A stretch of 52,250 bases of DNA from Gammaproteobacteria bacterium (GTDB lineage Bacteria > Pseudomonadota > Gammaproteobacteria > Pseudomonadales > Azotimanducaceae), in contig VXPO01000131.1 in assembly GCA_009839505.1 (NCBI GenBank), positions 1 through 52,250 on the forward strand, read 5' to 3'. A model generated the notes under the pieces. That model was not told the origin of the DNA, ran no database searches, and worked only from the letters and a program-made list of their open reading frames with translations. The stretch's first letter is position 1. The number at the start of each line of letters is the position of its first letter. The position numbers and the translations under genes were made by a program. Shown piece after piece: positions 41,366 through 50,292 of this stretch.

Positions 41366-42142
41366 ATGTCCGACTACGAACTCAAAGACAAAGTCGCCGT
41401 CGTCACCGGCGGCGCGGGTGGCATCGGCACCCACATCTCGCTGGAATTCGCCCGCGGCGGCGCTACCGTCGTGGTGGCAAGTCGGAAGCAGGAGCGCCTC
41501 GACGAAGTCGTTACCCGAATCGAAGGCGAGGGCGGCCGCGCACTCGCGGTGGCGACCGACATCACGGTTCCCGAGCAGGTGGACGAACTCGTCGTCCGCA
41601 CGGTGTCCGCCTTCGGCCGCCTCGACGTCATGGTGAACAACGCCGGTGGCGGGTCGAGGATGCGGCAGCCCGAAGAGACGCCGTACGAGGAGTGGCTCCG
41701 CCTCATCGACTTCAATCTGACCGGGACCTTCCTGTGCTGCATCGCAGCAGGCAAACAGATGATCGCCCAAGAGAGCGGCAACATCGTCAACATCTCGTCC
41801 ACCGCCGGCACCAAGGGCAATCCCTTCATGCTGCACTACTCGGCGGCGAAGGCCGGGATGATCAGCCTGACCAACAACCTCGCCTTCATGTGGGCCAAGC
41901 ACAACATCAACGTGAACTGCATCGCCCCGGGCCTGATCGCCACCGATGCGATGAAGGGTCATGGGGCGATTCCGGCGGATACCCGCGACGACGGCAGCCC
42001 GGTGCCCCACCTTGAACTGCCGCCCGGACCAGAGGACGTGGCCAAGATGACGCGTTTCCTCGCCTCCGACGCCGCCCGCGCCATCACCGGCGAAATAATC
42101 CCGGTGCGCGCCTGGTTCAGGTCCGACCGGTTTTGGCAGTAG
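41366..42142 (+). CDS. SDR oxidoreductase, tandem copy 2
   Basis: A 258-residue paralogue of the preceding SDR, the same length, with most residues identical: MSDYELKDKVAVVTGGAGGI, VPEQVDELVVRT, NNAGGGSRM, ISSTAGTKG, YSAAK and the ending AWFRSDRFWQ. The active site is complete. Most visible differences cluster in the GGGSRMRQPEETPYEEWLRLI helix region and around LIATDAMKGHGAIP, the substrate loop, which suggests that substrates differ slightly. It is 36 bp after copy 1, an operon-like spacing, and 2 bp before the PhyH gene. The duplication looks recent or is under selection to stay similar. Confidence 0.88.
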   Translation: MSDYELKDKVAVVTGGAGGIGTHISLEFARGGATVVVASRKQERLDEVVTRIEGEGGRALAVATDITVPEQVDELVVRTVSAFGRLDVMVNNAGGGSRMRQPEETPYEEWLRLIDFNLTGTFLCCIAAGKQMIAQESGNIVNISSTAGTKGNPFMLHYSAAKAGMISLTNNLAFMWAKHNINVNCIAPGLIATDAMKGHGAIPADTRDDGSPVPHLELPPGPEDVAKMTRFLASDAARAITGEIIPVRAWFRSDRFWQ

Positions 42143-42144
42143 CC

Positions 42145-42891
42145 ATGGATGCCGTCGTTGACAGCGTGGAGGCGGCGGTTGAGCGGATTCGGGCGGAAGG
42201 CTTTGCCGTTCTTCCTGATTTGGTCGACGAGGACCGTCTAGCGCGCCTCTCCGAGGACAGCGAAGCTCTCCTGCATCCCGTCCACACCCAGCCGGGACTC
42301 AACGGCAAGCCGGCCACCGGGCGGATGTTCAAGGGTCTCTTCCGGTCGACCCGGGCGTTCGACGACATCATCGTGCACCCGACCGTCCTCGCCGTGGTCC
42401 AAGGCGTTCTTGTCGGATCGACGAAGCAGAAAGCCAACTACCTCGGTTCCAGGTTCAGGGGCATCCAGCTCTCGACCGCCATGATCAAGGACGTGCAGCC
42501 GGGCGAGGACATCCGCACGATGCACCAGGACGACGGCTACTACCCGATTCCGCGGCCCCGCCAGCCGCTGACGGTGAACACGTTGCTCGCCATCGACCCC
42601 TTCGCAGTGGCCAACGGCGCCACCCGGCTCGTGCCGCGCAGCCACTTGTGGAGCAAACCGCTGGAACAGGATCACGACTTCGTGACCGTCGAGATGGACC
42701 CGGGCTCGATCCTCATGTTCGACGGCTCCGTGTGGCATGGCCGGGGACCCAATACCACAGCCGACCGGTGCCGGCGCGCGCTCAACCTCTACTACAGTTG
42801 CTCCTGGCTACGGCAGATCGATGGGCACTATTGCGGATTGCCCGAAGGGGAGGTGGAGGGTCTTCCAGAGACGCTGAAAGCGTTGTTGTAG
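42145..42891 (+). CDS. Phytanoyl-CoA dioxygenase family (PhyH) protein, copy 2
   Basis: A 248-residue Fe(II)/2-oxoglutarate oxygenase beginning at MDAVVDSVEAA, 2 bp after the SDR stop. The triad is clear: His127 and Asp129 (RTMHQDDGYY) and His198 (GSVWHGRGPN), with Arg210 for 2-oxoglutarate. NTLLAIDPFAVANGATRLVPRSH is a classic PhyH core. It is not closely related to copy 1 at 26213. With two SDRs before it and exporters after it, I infer an oxidative tailoring or degradation pathway whose product or substrate is moved across the membrane. The true substrate cannot be told. Confidence 0.9.
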   Translation: MDAVVDSVEAAVERIRAEGFAVLPDLVDEDRLARLSEDSEALLHPVHTQPGLNGKPATGRMFKGLFRSTRAFDDIIVHPTVLAVVQGVLVGSTKQKANYLGSRFRGIQLSTAMIKDVQPGEDIRTMHQDDGYYPIPRPRQPLTVNTLLAIDPFAVANGATRLVPRSHLWSKPLEQDHDFVTVEMDPGSILMFDGSVWHGRGPNTTADRCRRALNLYYSCSWLRQIDGHYCGLPEGEVEGLPETLKALL

Positions 42892-42904
42892 CCCGTCACC
42901 CGTC

Positions 42905-45349
42905 GTGAAACGGAAAGCTTCCTTCCGGGACGCCGAACGCATCCGCGCCCTGCCGCTGTGGGGTGAAGCGCCCCTGCCTCCTGACCGCGTCAGGGCCGAC
43001 GACGCGGATGAACGCGGCTTCACCGACGTCGTGCGCATTCTGCTTAGAACCTGGCCGTGGCTCAAACCCATGGTGATCGGTTCGTGGCGGCACCAGGCTC
43101 TTCCGATCCGGGTGAACGACAAGCCCGGATCGATATGGGGCTTCGGCTACGCGCCCGTCCTCGTCACCGTGTTCGCCGCCCTCGGGCCGGTATCGGGATG
43201 GCTTCCGCTCGGCGTCGCCTGGACGCTCGATCTTCTCGTGTGGGCCACGATGGTCATGGCGGCTTCGAGCTGGGCGGTGAGCTTCGCGTGGTCCGCCTCG
43301 GCAGAGCGTCGTCTTCTCGTCGCTCCCACCGTGGTCCTCGTCGTCGTCGGGCTGCTCGCCAACCTGTTCGCCGTGTTGGTGGTGGACGGAATGCGGGACA
43401 ACATCATCGTCGGCCTGGTCACCGCCGGTGCCCTGTTCCTGTGGCTCGTCCACTTCCGCCGTGCCGACGGAGTGCTGCACTGTCGCGTTCGCCTCGGCTG
43501 CCACCTGGTCTACTACTACGCGTTGTACTGGCTCAGCGCCCTGACAGGCATCGTCACGGGCCTTTTCACCATCGATCTCCTGAACCAGTCCATCCTGCAG
43601 GCGGAACCGCTAACGCCGTTCCTTGCCGACCTGGTGGGGCGCCCCGATCTGGGAAGCGCCGCCGCCGAAGCGTTGACCGATGCCCAGCGCCAGGAACTGC
43701 AGTGGATCTACATCGTGTTCATCATCGTCGTCGGCACGATCACGTTCCCGCTGACCTACGGATTGCCGTACTACAACGTCTGGATCCTGCAGCGCATCAA
43801 CCAGCAACTGCGACTCGCACTGGTGGAGCGCTGGCACCAGCTGTCCTTGCGCTACCACGGCGACCACCGCGTGGGCGACTCGGTCTATCGGATCTACCAG
43901 GACAGCGCCCAGGTCACCGCCGTCGTCGGCATGCTGATATCCGTGGTGATCCAGGTCACCACCTATGCGGTGACGATCGCCTTCGTCGCCGCCCTCGACC
44001 CGTTGCTCGGGCTCATGGGGGTGACGATCGCCGTGCTGGCGATCGTGTGGGGACGCTGGTTTTCGCCGCGGATGCGGACACGTTCGCTGACCGCCCGGGA
44101 AACCAACTCGGACCTCACCTCGCGGACCCAGGAAGTCCTCGGCGCGATGCGCGTCATCAAGGCGTCCGGAACGGAGGGGCTCGAGCAACGCCGCTTCGAG
44201 TCGGACTCGGTGGTGGCGTTCAACGCCGCCTACCGCATCCGCTCGCTTCTCGCGTTGGTCACCATCGTCATGTTCACCATCGCCGCGACCATCCTGCTGT
44301 CGGGCCTGTTCATGATGGCGGTGTGGGCGGCGGAGAACCGCGAGGCGTTCGCCGCGGTCCTCATCGGTCTCGTGGGTCTGAGCTTCGTGCGCTGGAATCT
44401 CAGCGCGTTCCAGTGGGCGCAGGGCGAACTGTTCAAGGCCAGCGACTTGGTGGGCGGCGTGCTCCGCCAGTGGACCACCGCCCAGGACATGGCCATGGGG
44501 CTCGGTCGAGTGTTCGAAATCCTCGACATCGAGCCCGACGTGGTCAATGCACCCGATGCCGTGCCGCTGCGGGGGCTCGACAGGGAGATCCGCTTCGACG
44601 GGGTCTCCTTCGCCTACGAGGCGGATCGTCCGGTTCTCGGCGATGTGAGTTTCGCCGCGAACGCGGGCGAGATCACTGCCATCGTCGGCCCCACCGGATC
44701 GGGCAAGAGCACCTTGATGGCGTTGTTGACCCGCCTGTTCGACCCTGATCGCGGCAGCGTCGCGATCGACGGGGTCGACTTGAGACGGCTTGATGTGGAC
44801 AGCCTGCGGCGCAACGTCTCCATCGCCCTGCAGGAAAACGTCCTGTTCGCCTTGAGTGTGCGCGACAACCTGCGCTACGCGGCGCCGGACGCTTCCGACG
44901 AAGCGCTTCACCGGGCGGTCTACGTCTCCTGCGTGGACGATTACGTGGCGAGCCTGCCGGAGGGGCTCGATACGGTGCTGGGGGACCGCGGCGGCAAACT
45001 TTCGACGGGCCAGCGGCAGCGCCTGTCGATCGCCCGGGCCATCGCCAAGGACTCGCCGATCCTGATCCTCGACGAGCCCACGGCGGCCTTGGACGCGGCC
45101 ACCGAGCATCGTGTCATGGAGCGTCTGCGTGACTGGGGACGGGGTGGCGAAGGCAGCGGGAAACGCGCGGTCTTCCTCATCACCCACCGAATCTCGACCA
45201 TTCGCCAAGCCCACAGAATCCTGTACCTGGAGGACGGTCGCATCGCCGAGCAGGGCGACCACGACGCCTTGATGGCCGTGCCCGACGGGCGCTACCGGCA
45301 CTTCGTCGAGACCGAGATCGCGCTCGCTGAGCGGATAGCGGAGCACTAG
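42905..45349 (+). CDS. ABC exporter half-transporter with extra N-terminal membrane region
   Basis: An 814-residue ABC protein starting at GTG 42905. It is about 200 residues longer than a normal half-exporter (~600). The surplus is N-terminal: a soluble ~60 residues, then about four to five membrane spans (such as GFGYAPVLVTVFAALGPVSG and LLVAPTVVLVVVGLLANLFA) before the usual six-span domain. The ATPase has Walker A GPTGSGKS (about 595), signature LSTGQRQR (about 699), Walker B ILILDEPTAALD (about 720) and H-loop ITHR (about 759). It lies 4 bp before a second half-transporter, so a heterodimer is likely. Substrate and direction (probably export) are inferred only from the family. Confidence 0.85.
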   Translation: MKRKASFRDAERIRALPLWGEAPLPPDRVRADDADERGFTDVVRILLRTWPWLKPMVIGSWRHQALPIRVNDKPGSIWGFGYAPVLVTVFAALGPVSGWLPLGVAWTLDLLVWATMVMAASSWAVSFAWSASAERRLLVAPTVVLVVVGLLANLFAVLVVDGMRDNIIVGLVTAGALFLWLVHFRRADGVLHCRVRLGCHLVYYYALYWLSALTGIVTGLFTIDLLNQSILQAEPLTPFLADLVGRPDLGSAAAEALTDAQRQELQWIYIVFIIVVGTITFPLTYGLPYYNVWILQRINQQLRLALVERWHQLSLRYHGDHRVGDSVYRIYQDSAQVTAVVGMLISVVIQVTTYAVTIAFVAALDPLLGLMGVTIAVLAIVWGRWFSPRMRTRSLTARETNSDLTSRTQEVLGAMRVIKASGTEGLEQRRFESDSVVAFNAAYRIRSLLALVTIVMFTIAATILLSGLFMMAVWAAENREAFAAVLIGLVGLSFVRWNLSAFQWAQGELFKASDLVGGVLRQWTTAQDMAMGLGRVFEILDIEPDVVNAPDAVPLRGLDREIRFDGVSFAYEADRPVLGDVSFAANAGEITAIVGPTGSGKSTLMALLTRLFDPDRGSVAIDGVDLRRLDVDSLRRNVSIALQENVLFALSVRDNLRYAAPDASDEALHRAVYVSCVDDYVASLPEGLDTVLGDRGGKLSTGQRQRLSIARAIAKDSPILILDEPTAALDAATEHRVMERLRDWGRGGEGSGKRAVFLITHRISTIRQAHRILYLEDGRIAEQGDHDALMAVPDGRYRHFVETEIALAERIAEH

Positions 45350-45353
45350 ATCG

Positions 45354-47372
45354 ATGGCTGAAGCATCAGCCCCCGGGGAAACGCTCAGGGACCGCGAACG
45401 CCAGCTGGACGTGGCCGCGAGTCCGCTCGACGTCCACACCGACACCGACCTCAAGGAGACGTTGCGCATCGTGCTCCGCGCGGTGTCCTACATCGGCTAC
45501 TTCAAGGCCCGGTTCGCCGCCAAGTTCCTCATCATGTGGCTGTCCCTGTTGACGCCCCTGGTGCTGCCGTGGCCGCTCAAGATCGTCATCGACAACGTGG
45601 TCCTCGGCATGCCCGTGGCACCCGACGCGTTTCCGTCCTACTTCCGAGGCTTCGTGAGCTTTCTCGACGGCATGGGTCCGGTGGAGATGATGGCCTACGT
45701 CGTGGGGCTCGGCGCCTTCATGGTGATCGTGTTCGGCGCGTTCGGGACCACGGCCGGCGCCGCCGACTACACGGAGGGTCAGCTCGAGGAGGGTCACGAC
45801 ACCGCGACTCAGACCGAGAACGAGGCCAACGCCGCGTTCAGCAAGTTCGCCGGCATCCTCGGCTTCGTCGAGTTCCGCCTGCAGTTGCGTCTCACCCAGG
45901 CGCTGAACCACCTGCTGCGCGCCCAGCTCTTCGAACGCATCCAGGCACTGCCGATGTCGGTCCTGAACGACCAGCGGATCGGCGACAGCCTCTACCGGGT
46001 GATGTACGACACCCCGGCGCTCACCAACGTCTTCTACCAGTTCATCATGTCGCCGGTGCTCGCCATCTTCACCGCCTTCGTGATCCTGATGGTGATGTCG
46101 TTCAACTACGGCGACGCCCCGGAAGTCGTCTACCTCGCTCTCTTCATCCTGCCGTTGATGTGGCTCGCCATCGCCCCGTGGCCCCGGCTCATGCGGCGCC
46201 GCAGCCAGGCGAGTCGCGCCGCCGGCGCCGTGACCACCGGCAACGTCGAAGAGGGGATGAGCAACGTCCTGGCGGTACAGAGCCTCGGCGGCAACAAGCA
46301 GGAACGGAGTCGTTTCGACGGTGTGAGCGGCGAGTCCTTCAAGCGCTACCGGGCGCAGTTCCTGATCACGCTCATGGTGCGGGTGTCGATGGGGATGGCC
46401 CGGGGACTCCTGGGGATCGTCGCCTTCTACCTGATCAGTGCGCGGGTGATCGAGGGGGTTCTGACCCCGGGGGACTACGGGGTTCTCATCTACTACTACG
46501 CCTGGTTCTCGGGGGCGCTGACGGCGATCCCGTACGTGTGGATCCGCATCCAGCACAATATCCCGGGGGTGCGTCGGGTGTTCTTCCTGATGGACCTGCC
46601 GGGCGAGGCCTATACCGGCGGCGTCGAACTCGAACGGGTCAGGCAGGGAGTCGAGATGCGCGGAGTCGGCTTCGTGTATTCGGATGGTCGCCGTGCCCTC
46701 GAAGGAGTCGACCTCTCGGCCAAGGTCGGCGAAATCACCGCGCTGGTCGGTCCCACGGGGGCGGGCAAGACCAGCCTCGCTCACCTGTTGCCCGCCTTCC
46801 ACGCGCCCTCGGAGGGGACGCTCTCGATCGACGGCGTCGACGTGGGGGATATCGCGGTTCGGAGCCTCCGCCGCCAGGTCGCCTACGTGTTCCAGGAGAC
46901 CCAGCTGTTCTCGGACTCGATCCTCGACAATATCCGCTACGCGAGACCGGATGCGTCTGCCGAGGAGGTCGAGCGCGTCGCGCGGATCGCGGGCGCCCAC
47001 GATTTCATCGCCGCACTACCGGCAGGCTACGATACGCGCCTCGGCACGGTCACCAGCAAGCTGTCGGTCGGCCAGAAACAGCGCATCGCCATCGCCCGCG
47101 GGCTCATCCAGGACGCCAGCATACTCATCCTCGACGAGCCCACCTCCGCCTTGGACCCGGAGACCGAGTCCTATCTGGTCGATGCCCTGGAGGAAGCTGC
47201 CAAGGACAAGCTGGTGTTGGTGATCGCGCACCGACTCTCGACCGTGGCGCGCGCGGACCAGGTCGTGTTCCTGGAGGACGGCAGAGTCGTCGAGCAGGGT
47301 TCCCCGACAGAATTGTTGGCCCGACCCGACGGACGCTACCGGGCTTTCGTGGCGTTGCAGGCCTCGGCGTAG
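45354..47372 (+). CDS. ABC exporter half-transporter, partner of the long one
   Basis: A 672-residue half-transporter. A membrane domain with about six spans (from FAAKFLIMWLSLLTPLVLPW) is preceded by a soluble ~45 residues. A periplasmic or cytoplasmic insert rich in charged residues (DYTEGQLEEGHDTATQTENE) follows the second span. The ATPase shows Walker A GPTGAGKT (about 465), signature LSVGQKQR (about 569), Walker B ILILDEPTSALD and H-loop IAHRLST. Both partners have a Thr or Val at the second position of LSGGQ. All catalytic residues are otherwise present in both, so two active sites are expected. The next gene, a dehydrogenase, follows 72 bp later. Confidence 0.87.
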   Translation: MAEASAPGETLRDRERQLDVAASPLDVHTDTDLKETLRIVLRAVSYIGYFKARFAAKFLIMWLSLLTPLVLPWPLKIVIDNVVLGMPVAPDAFPSYFRGFVSFLDGMGPVEMMAYVVGLGAFMVIVFGAFGTTAGAADYTEGQLEEGHDTATQTENEANAAFSKFAGILGFVEFRLQLRLTQALNHLLRAQLFERIQALPMSVLNDQRIGDSLYRVMYDTPALTNVFYQFIMSPVLAIFTAFVILMVMSFNYGDAPEVVYLALFILPLMWLAIAPWPRLMRRRSQASRAAGAVTTGNVEEGMSNVLAVQSLGGNKQERSRFDGVSGESFKRYRAQFLITLMVRVSMGMARGLLGIVAFYLISARVIEGVLTPGDYGVLIYYYAWFSGALTAIPYVWIRIQHNIPGVRRVFFLMDLPGEAYTGGVELERVRQGVEMRGVGFVYSDGRRALEGVDLSAKVGEITALVGPTGAGKTSLAHLLPAFHAPSEGTLSIDGVDVGDIAVRSLRRQVAYVFQETQLFSDSILDNIRYARPDASAEEVERVARIAGAHDFIAALPAGYDTRLGTVTSKLSVGQKQRIAIARGLIQDASILILDEPTSALDPETESYLVDALEEAAKDKLVLVIAHRLSTVARADQVVFLEDGRVVEQGSPTELLARPDGRYRAFVALQASA

Positions 47373-47444
47373 GGCTCCGGACGCTTCCTTCGGTCCCGAA
47401 TAGCACTGTGCGTTCGGGGCGACCCTGGGGTCGGTGCATGTAGC

Positions 47445-48467
47445 ATGGCTAGATCGAGGACGCGCCGGGGTGCGGTCATGTCGAGCCGAACGAGTGGATC
47501 CGAAGCCGCAGTGACATTCGCGATGTTGCCGCCGGTGAGTCCCGATATGCGTGCCTGGGCGCAGCGTTTGACGGTGGACGTTCCCGGCATCGAGGTGATC
47601 TTTCCCGACGAGGCGGAACTCGCCCAGGCGATCACAGGGGTGGACGCGGCCTACGGCTGGGTGTCACCGCAGATGCTGCCACTCGCCAGGAACCTGCGAT
47701 GGCTGCAGAATCCGTTCGCGGGACCCTTCCCCGGCTACTACTACCAGGAGCTGATCGAACACCGGGTCGTGATCACGAACCCGCGGGGCATCTACTCCGA
47801 CCACATCGCCCATCACATCCTGATGTTCATGCTCGCCCTTTCGCGGGGGCTACCCTATTGGATGACGGCACAGCGCGAGGGTCGATGGGACCGGACCGTG
47901 CGTCGGCACGGCTACGTGAACATCGCGGGGTCGACCGTCCTGGTCAACGGCGTGGGCGGGATCGGCGCGGAGACGGCGAGGCTCAGCGCGGCGTTCGGTG
48001 CCGAGGTGGTCGGTCTGGATCCCCGTCCCGAGCACGAGTGTCCCGCTGAAATCCACCCGCCGTCGGCGCTGGACGAACTGCTGCCCGCTGCCGACTTCGT
48101 CGTGACCACGGTGCCCCACACCCCGAAGACGGAATACATGTGGAACGCCGAACGCTTCCGGCGCATGAAGCCCTCGGCCTACTTCATCAATATTGGCCGC
48201 GGCATGACGGCGAAACTCGACGACCTGACCGCGGCGCTGGCAGACGGCGAGATCGCCGGTGCCGGTCTCGACGTGTTCGAGATCGAGCCGCTGCCGGAGG
48301 ACCACCCGCTCTGGCACATGGAAAACGTCCTGTTGACGCCCCACGTCGCCGTCGCCGATGCCGACGACATCCCCGAGCGACGCTACCGGCTCCTGGCGGA
48401 CAACGCCCGGCGCTTCTTGGCGGGCGAGGAACTGCGCAACGTGGTCGACAAGGCACGCTGGTACTGA
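47445..48467 (+). CDS. D-2-hydroxyacid dehydrogenase family protein inside the ABC operon
   Basis: A 340-residue NAD(P)-dependent D-isomer-specific 2-hydroxyacid dehydrogenase. An in-frame ATG at 47478 is an alternative start, which would shorten it by 11 residues. The NAD motif reads VLVNGVGGIGAETARL (about 165-181). The active site trio is recognisable as Arg in NIGRGMTAKLDDL, Glu in DVFEIEPLPEDHPLW and His in LLTPHVAVA. The family oxidises or reduces 2-hydroxy acids, or reduces glyoxylate and hydroxypyruvate. Its place between two pairs of ABC half-transporters is unusual and suggests that it makes or uses the transported compound. It lies 8 bp before the third ABC gene. Confidence 0.88.
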   Translation: MARSRTRRGAVMSSRTSGSEAAVTFAMLPPVSPDMRAWAQRLTVDVPGIEVIFPDEAELAQAITGVDAAYGWVSPQMLPLARNLRWLQNPFAGPFPGYYYQELIEHRVVITNPRGIYSDHIAHHILMFMLALSRGLPYWMTAQREGRWDRTVRRHGYVNIAGSTVLVNGVGGIGAETARLSAAFGAEVVGLDPRPEHECPAEIHPPSALDELLPAADFVVTTVPHTPKTEYMWNAERFRRMKPSAYFINIGRGMTAKLDDLTAALADGEIAGAGLDVFEIEPLPEDHPLWHMENVLLTPHVAVADADDIPERRYRLLADNARRFLAGEELRNVVDKARWY

Positions 48468-48474
48468 GCGTCCC

Positions 48475-50292
48475 GTGGTCCGCTCCATGCTTGGTCGTCT
48501 GCGCGCCCGCGACGAGTTGAGGTTCGTCCGGGTTCTCCATCGCGCGGATCCTGCGTTGGCCGGCCTGTGGTGGACTCTGCTGGTCGCCCGCGGCCTGTTG
48601 CCGGCGCTGTTCGCCATCGCCATGGGACTGCTGATCGGTGCGGTGCAGGCGGCGGCTGACCTGACGGTGCCGCTGACGATGGTTGGTGTCGTTTTCGTCC
48701 TGGTACAGGTGTTGTCGCCGATTCATCTGGCGGTGGGCGCCAACCTGGGCAGCCGCACCGCGGCGTGGCTCTACGATCAGCTGACCGTCGCCTGCGTGAC
48801 GCCGCCGGGAATGGCGCACCTCGAGGATCCGGAGTTGACCCGAGACATCACCATGGCACGGGATTTCGACCTCGGGATCAGTGGTCCGCCGCTGTCGATT
48901 TCCATGGACTTCATCGCTTCCGGTCTCGTCGAGCTGCTGGCCGGTCTGGCGTCGGCGGCCGTGCTGGCCGCCTATGCCTGGTGGGCACCGCTGGTTCTTG
49001 CGGGCGCCTGGCTGGCCACCCACTGGTTGCTCCGCGAAAGCGGTGTGTGGAAGGACCGCAACACGGAGGTCGTGCGCGACGCCCAACGCCATGCGGACTA
49101 TGCCTACCGTTTGGCCGTGGATGCGCCCTCGGCGAAGGAACTGCGCCTGTTCGGGCTTGCCGGCTGGACGGTCGAGCGATTCCGCCGCCATCGCCGCAAG
49201 TTGCACGACCTACGCTGGCAGGCGACCAAGCTCCGCGAGCGTCCGATGGCAACGAGCGTCGCCATCGTGACCCTTGCCAACGTCGTGGTGTTCGCGGTGA
49301 TGGCGATGGACGTCAACGCCGGAACCTTGGCGCTCGATCGCATGGTGATGTTCGCGAGCGCCGCCATCGCCACCAGCATGATCGCCTTCGGCGGGCTGTC
49401 GTGGGCTCTCGACGGCGCGGCAGCGCCTGCGGCCGCGGTGCTGCGGTTGCACGGTTCCATGGCGCCGAAAGGCGCGTTGACCGTCGGAACGATGTCCGCG
49501 AGCGACCTTCCCGCTCGGGAGATTCGCTTCCGCGACGTCAGCTTCGCGTACCCGGCAACGCCGGACGAAACGGTCCTCGACGGGTTCGATCTCACCGTGC
49601 CCGCAGGTTCTTCGCTCGCCATCGTGGGCCGGAACGGCGCTGGCAAGACCACCTTGGCGAAGCTGCTCTGCAGGTTCTACGAACCCCGCGGTGGTGCCAT
49701 CGAGGTGGACGGCGTCGATCTCAGGAAGTTGGAAGTCGAGTCTTGGCGCCAGCGGGTGACGGCCGTGTTCCAGGATTTCGTGCGTTTCGAACTTCCCTTG
49801 AGGGACAACGTGGCACCTGACGGTGCGCCGGACGATGTGGTGCGCGCGGCACTGGCTCAGGCCGGGGCGGCGGGATTGGCCGACCTCGACACGATCCTTG
49901 CCCGCGGCTACGACGGCGGCACCGACCTTTCCGGTGGCCAGTGGCAGCGTGTTGCTCTCGCCAGGGCGCTCGCTGCTGTTCGCCTCGGTGCCGGAGTCGT
50001 ACTGCTCGATGAACCCACGGCGCAGCTCGACGTGCGCGGTGAGGCGGAGATTTTCGACCGCATCCTGGAGGCGACCAGCAACGCCACCACGATCCTCATC
50101 TCGCACCGGTTTTCCACGGTCCGGCACGCCGACCGCATCTGTGTGCTCGAACAGGGCCGGGTCGTCGAACTCGGCACCCACGACGAACTCATGGCTCTAG
50201 GTGGTCGCTACCAGACGATGTTCGATCTGCAGGCGCAGCGTTTCGAACACGGGGAGACCGCGGACGAGGAGGGGCTCGATGTCCTCGACTAG
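48475..50292 (+). CDS. ABC half-transporter, third in the operon
   Basis: A 605-residue ABC protein beginning at GTG 48475. The earlier in-frame extension is inside the dehydrogenase gene. An ATG four codons later is possible. The membrane domain (about residues 20-330) has six spans, and the intracellular stretch YDQLTVACVTPPGMAHLEDP is typical of a class of exporters found next to peptide natural products. The ATPase carries Walker A GRNGAGKT (about 384), canonical signature LSGGQWQR (about 484), Walker B VVLLDEPTAQLD and H-loop ISHRFST. It overlaps the fourth ABC gene by 14 bp and probably pairs with it. Confidence 0.87.
   Translation: MVRSMLGRLRARDELRFVRVLHRADPALAGLWWTLLVARGLLPALFAIAMGLLIGAVQAAADLTVPLTMVGVVFVLVQVLSPIHLAVGANLGSRTAAWLYDQLTVACVTPPGMAHLEDPELTRDITMARDFDLGISGPPLSISMDFIASGLVELLAGLASAAVLAAYAWWAPLVLAGAWLATHWLLRESGVWKDRNTEVVRDAQRHADYAYRLAVDAPSAKELRLFGLAGWTVERFRRHRRKLHDLRWQATKLRERPMATSVAIVTLANVVVFAVMAMDVNAGTLALDRMVMFASAAIATSMIAFGGLSWALDGAAAPAAAVLRLHGSMAPKGALTVGTMSASDLPAREIRFRDVSFAYPATPDETVLDGFDLTVPAGSSLAIVGRNGAGKTTLAKLLCRFYEPRGGAIEVDGVDLRKLEVESWRQRVTAVFQDFVRFELPLRDNVAPDGAPDDVVRAALAQAGAAGLADLDTILARGYDGGTDLSGGQWQRVALARALAAVRLGAGVVLLDEPTAQLDVRGEAEIFDRILEATSNATTILISHRFSTVRHADRICVLEQGRVVELGTHDELMALGGRYQTMFDLQAQRFEHGETADEEGLDVLD

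Noticed and set aside
40402-42015. 537-codon plus-strand frame across both SDR genes
   Set aside because: It overlaps two complete SDRs in another frame and contains only Arg/His-rich sequence.
43610-45469. 619-codon open frame on the minus strand
   Set aside because: It lies antisense to the ABC gene, has Asp/His/Arg-rich composition typical of shadow frames in high-GC DNA, and no motif.
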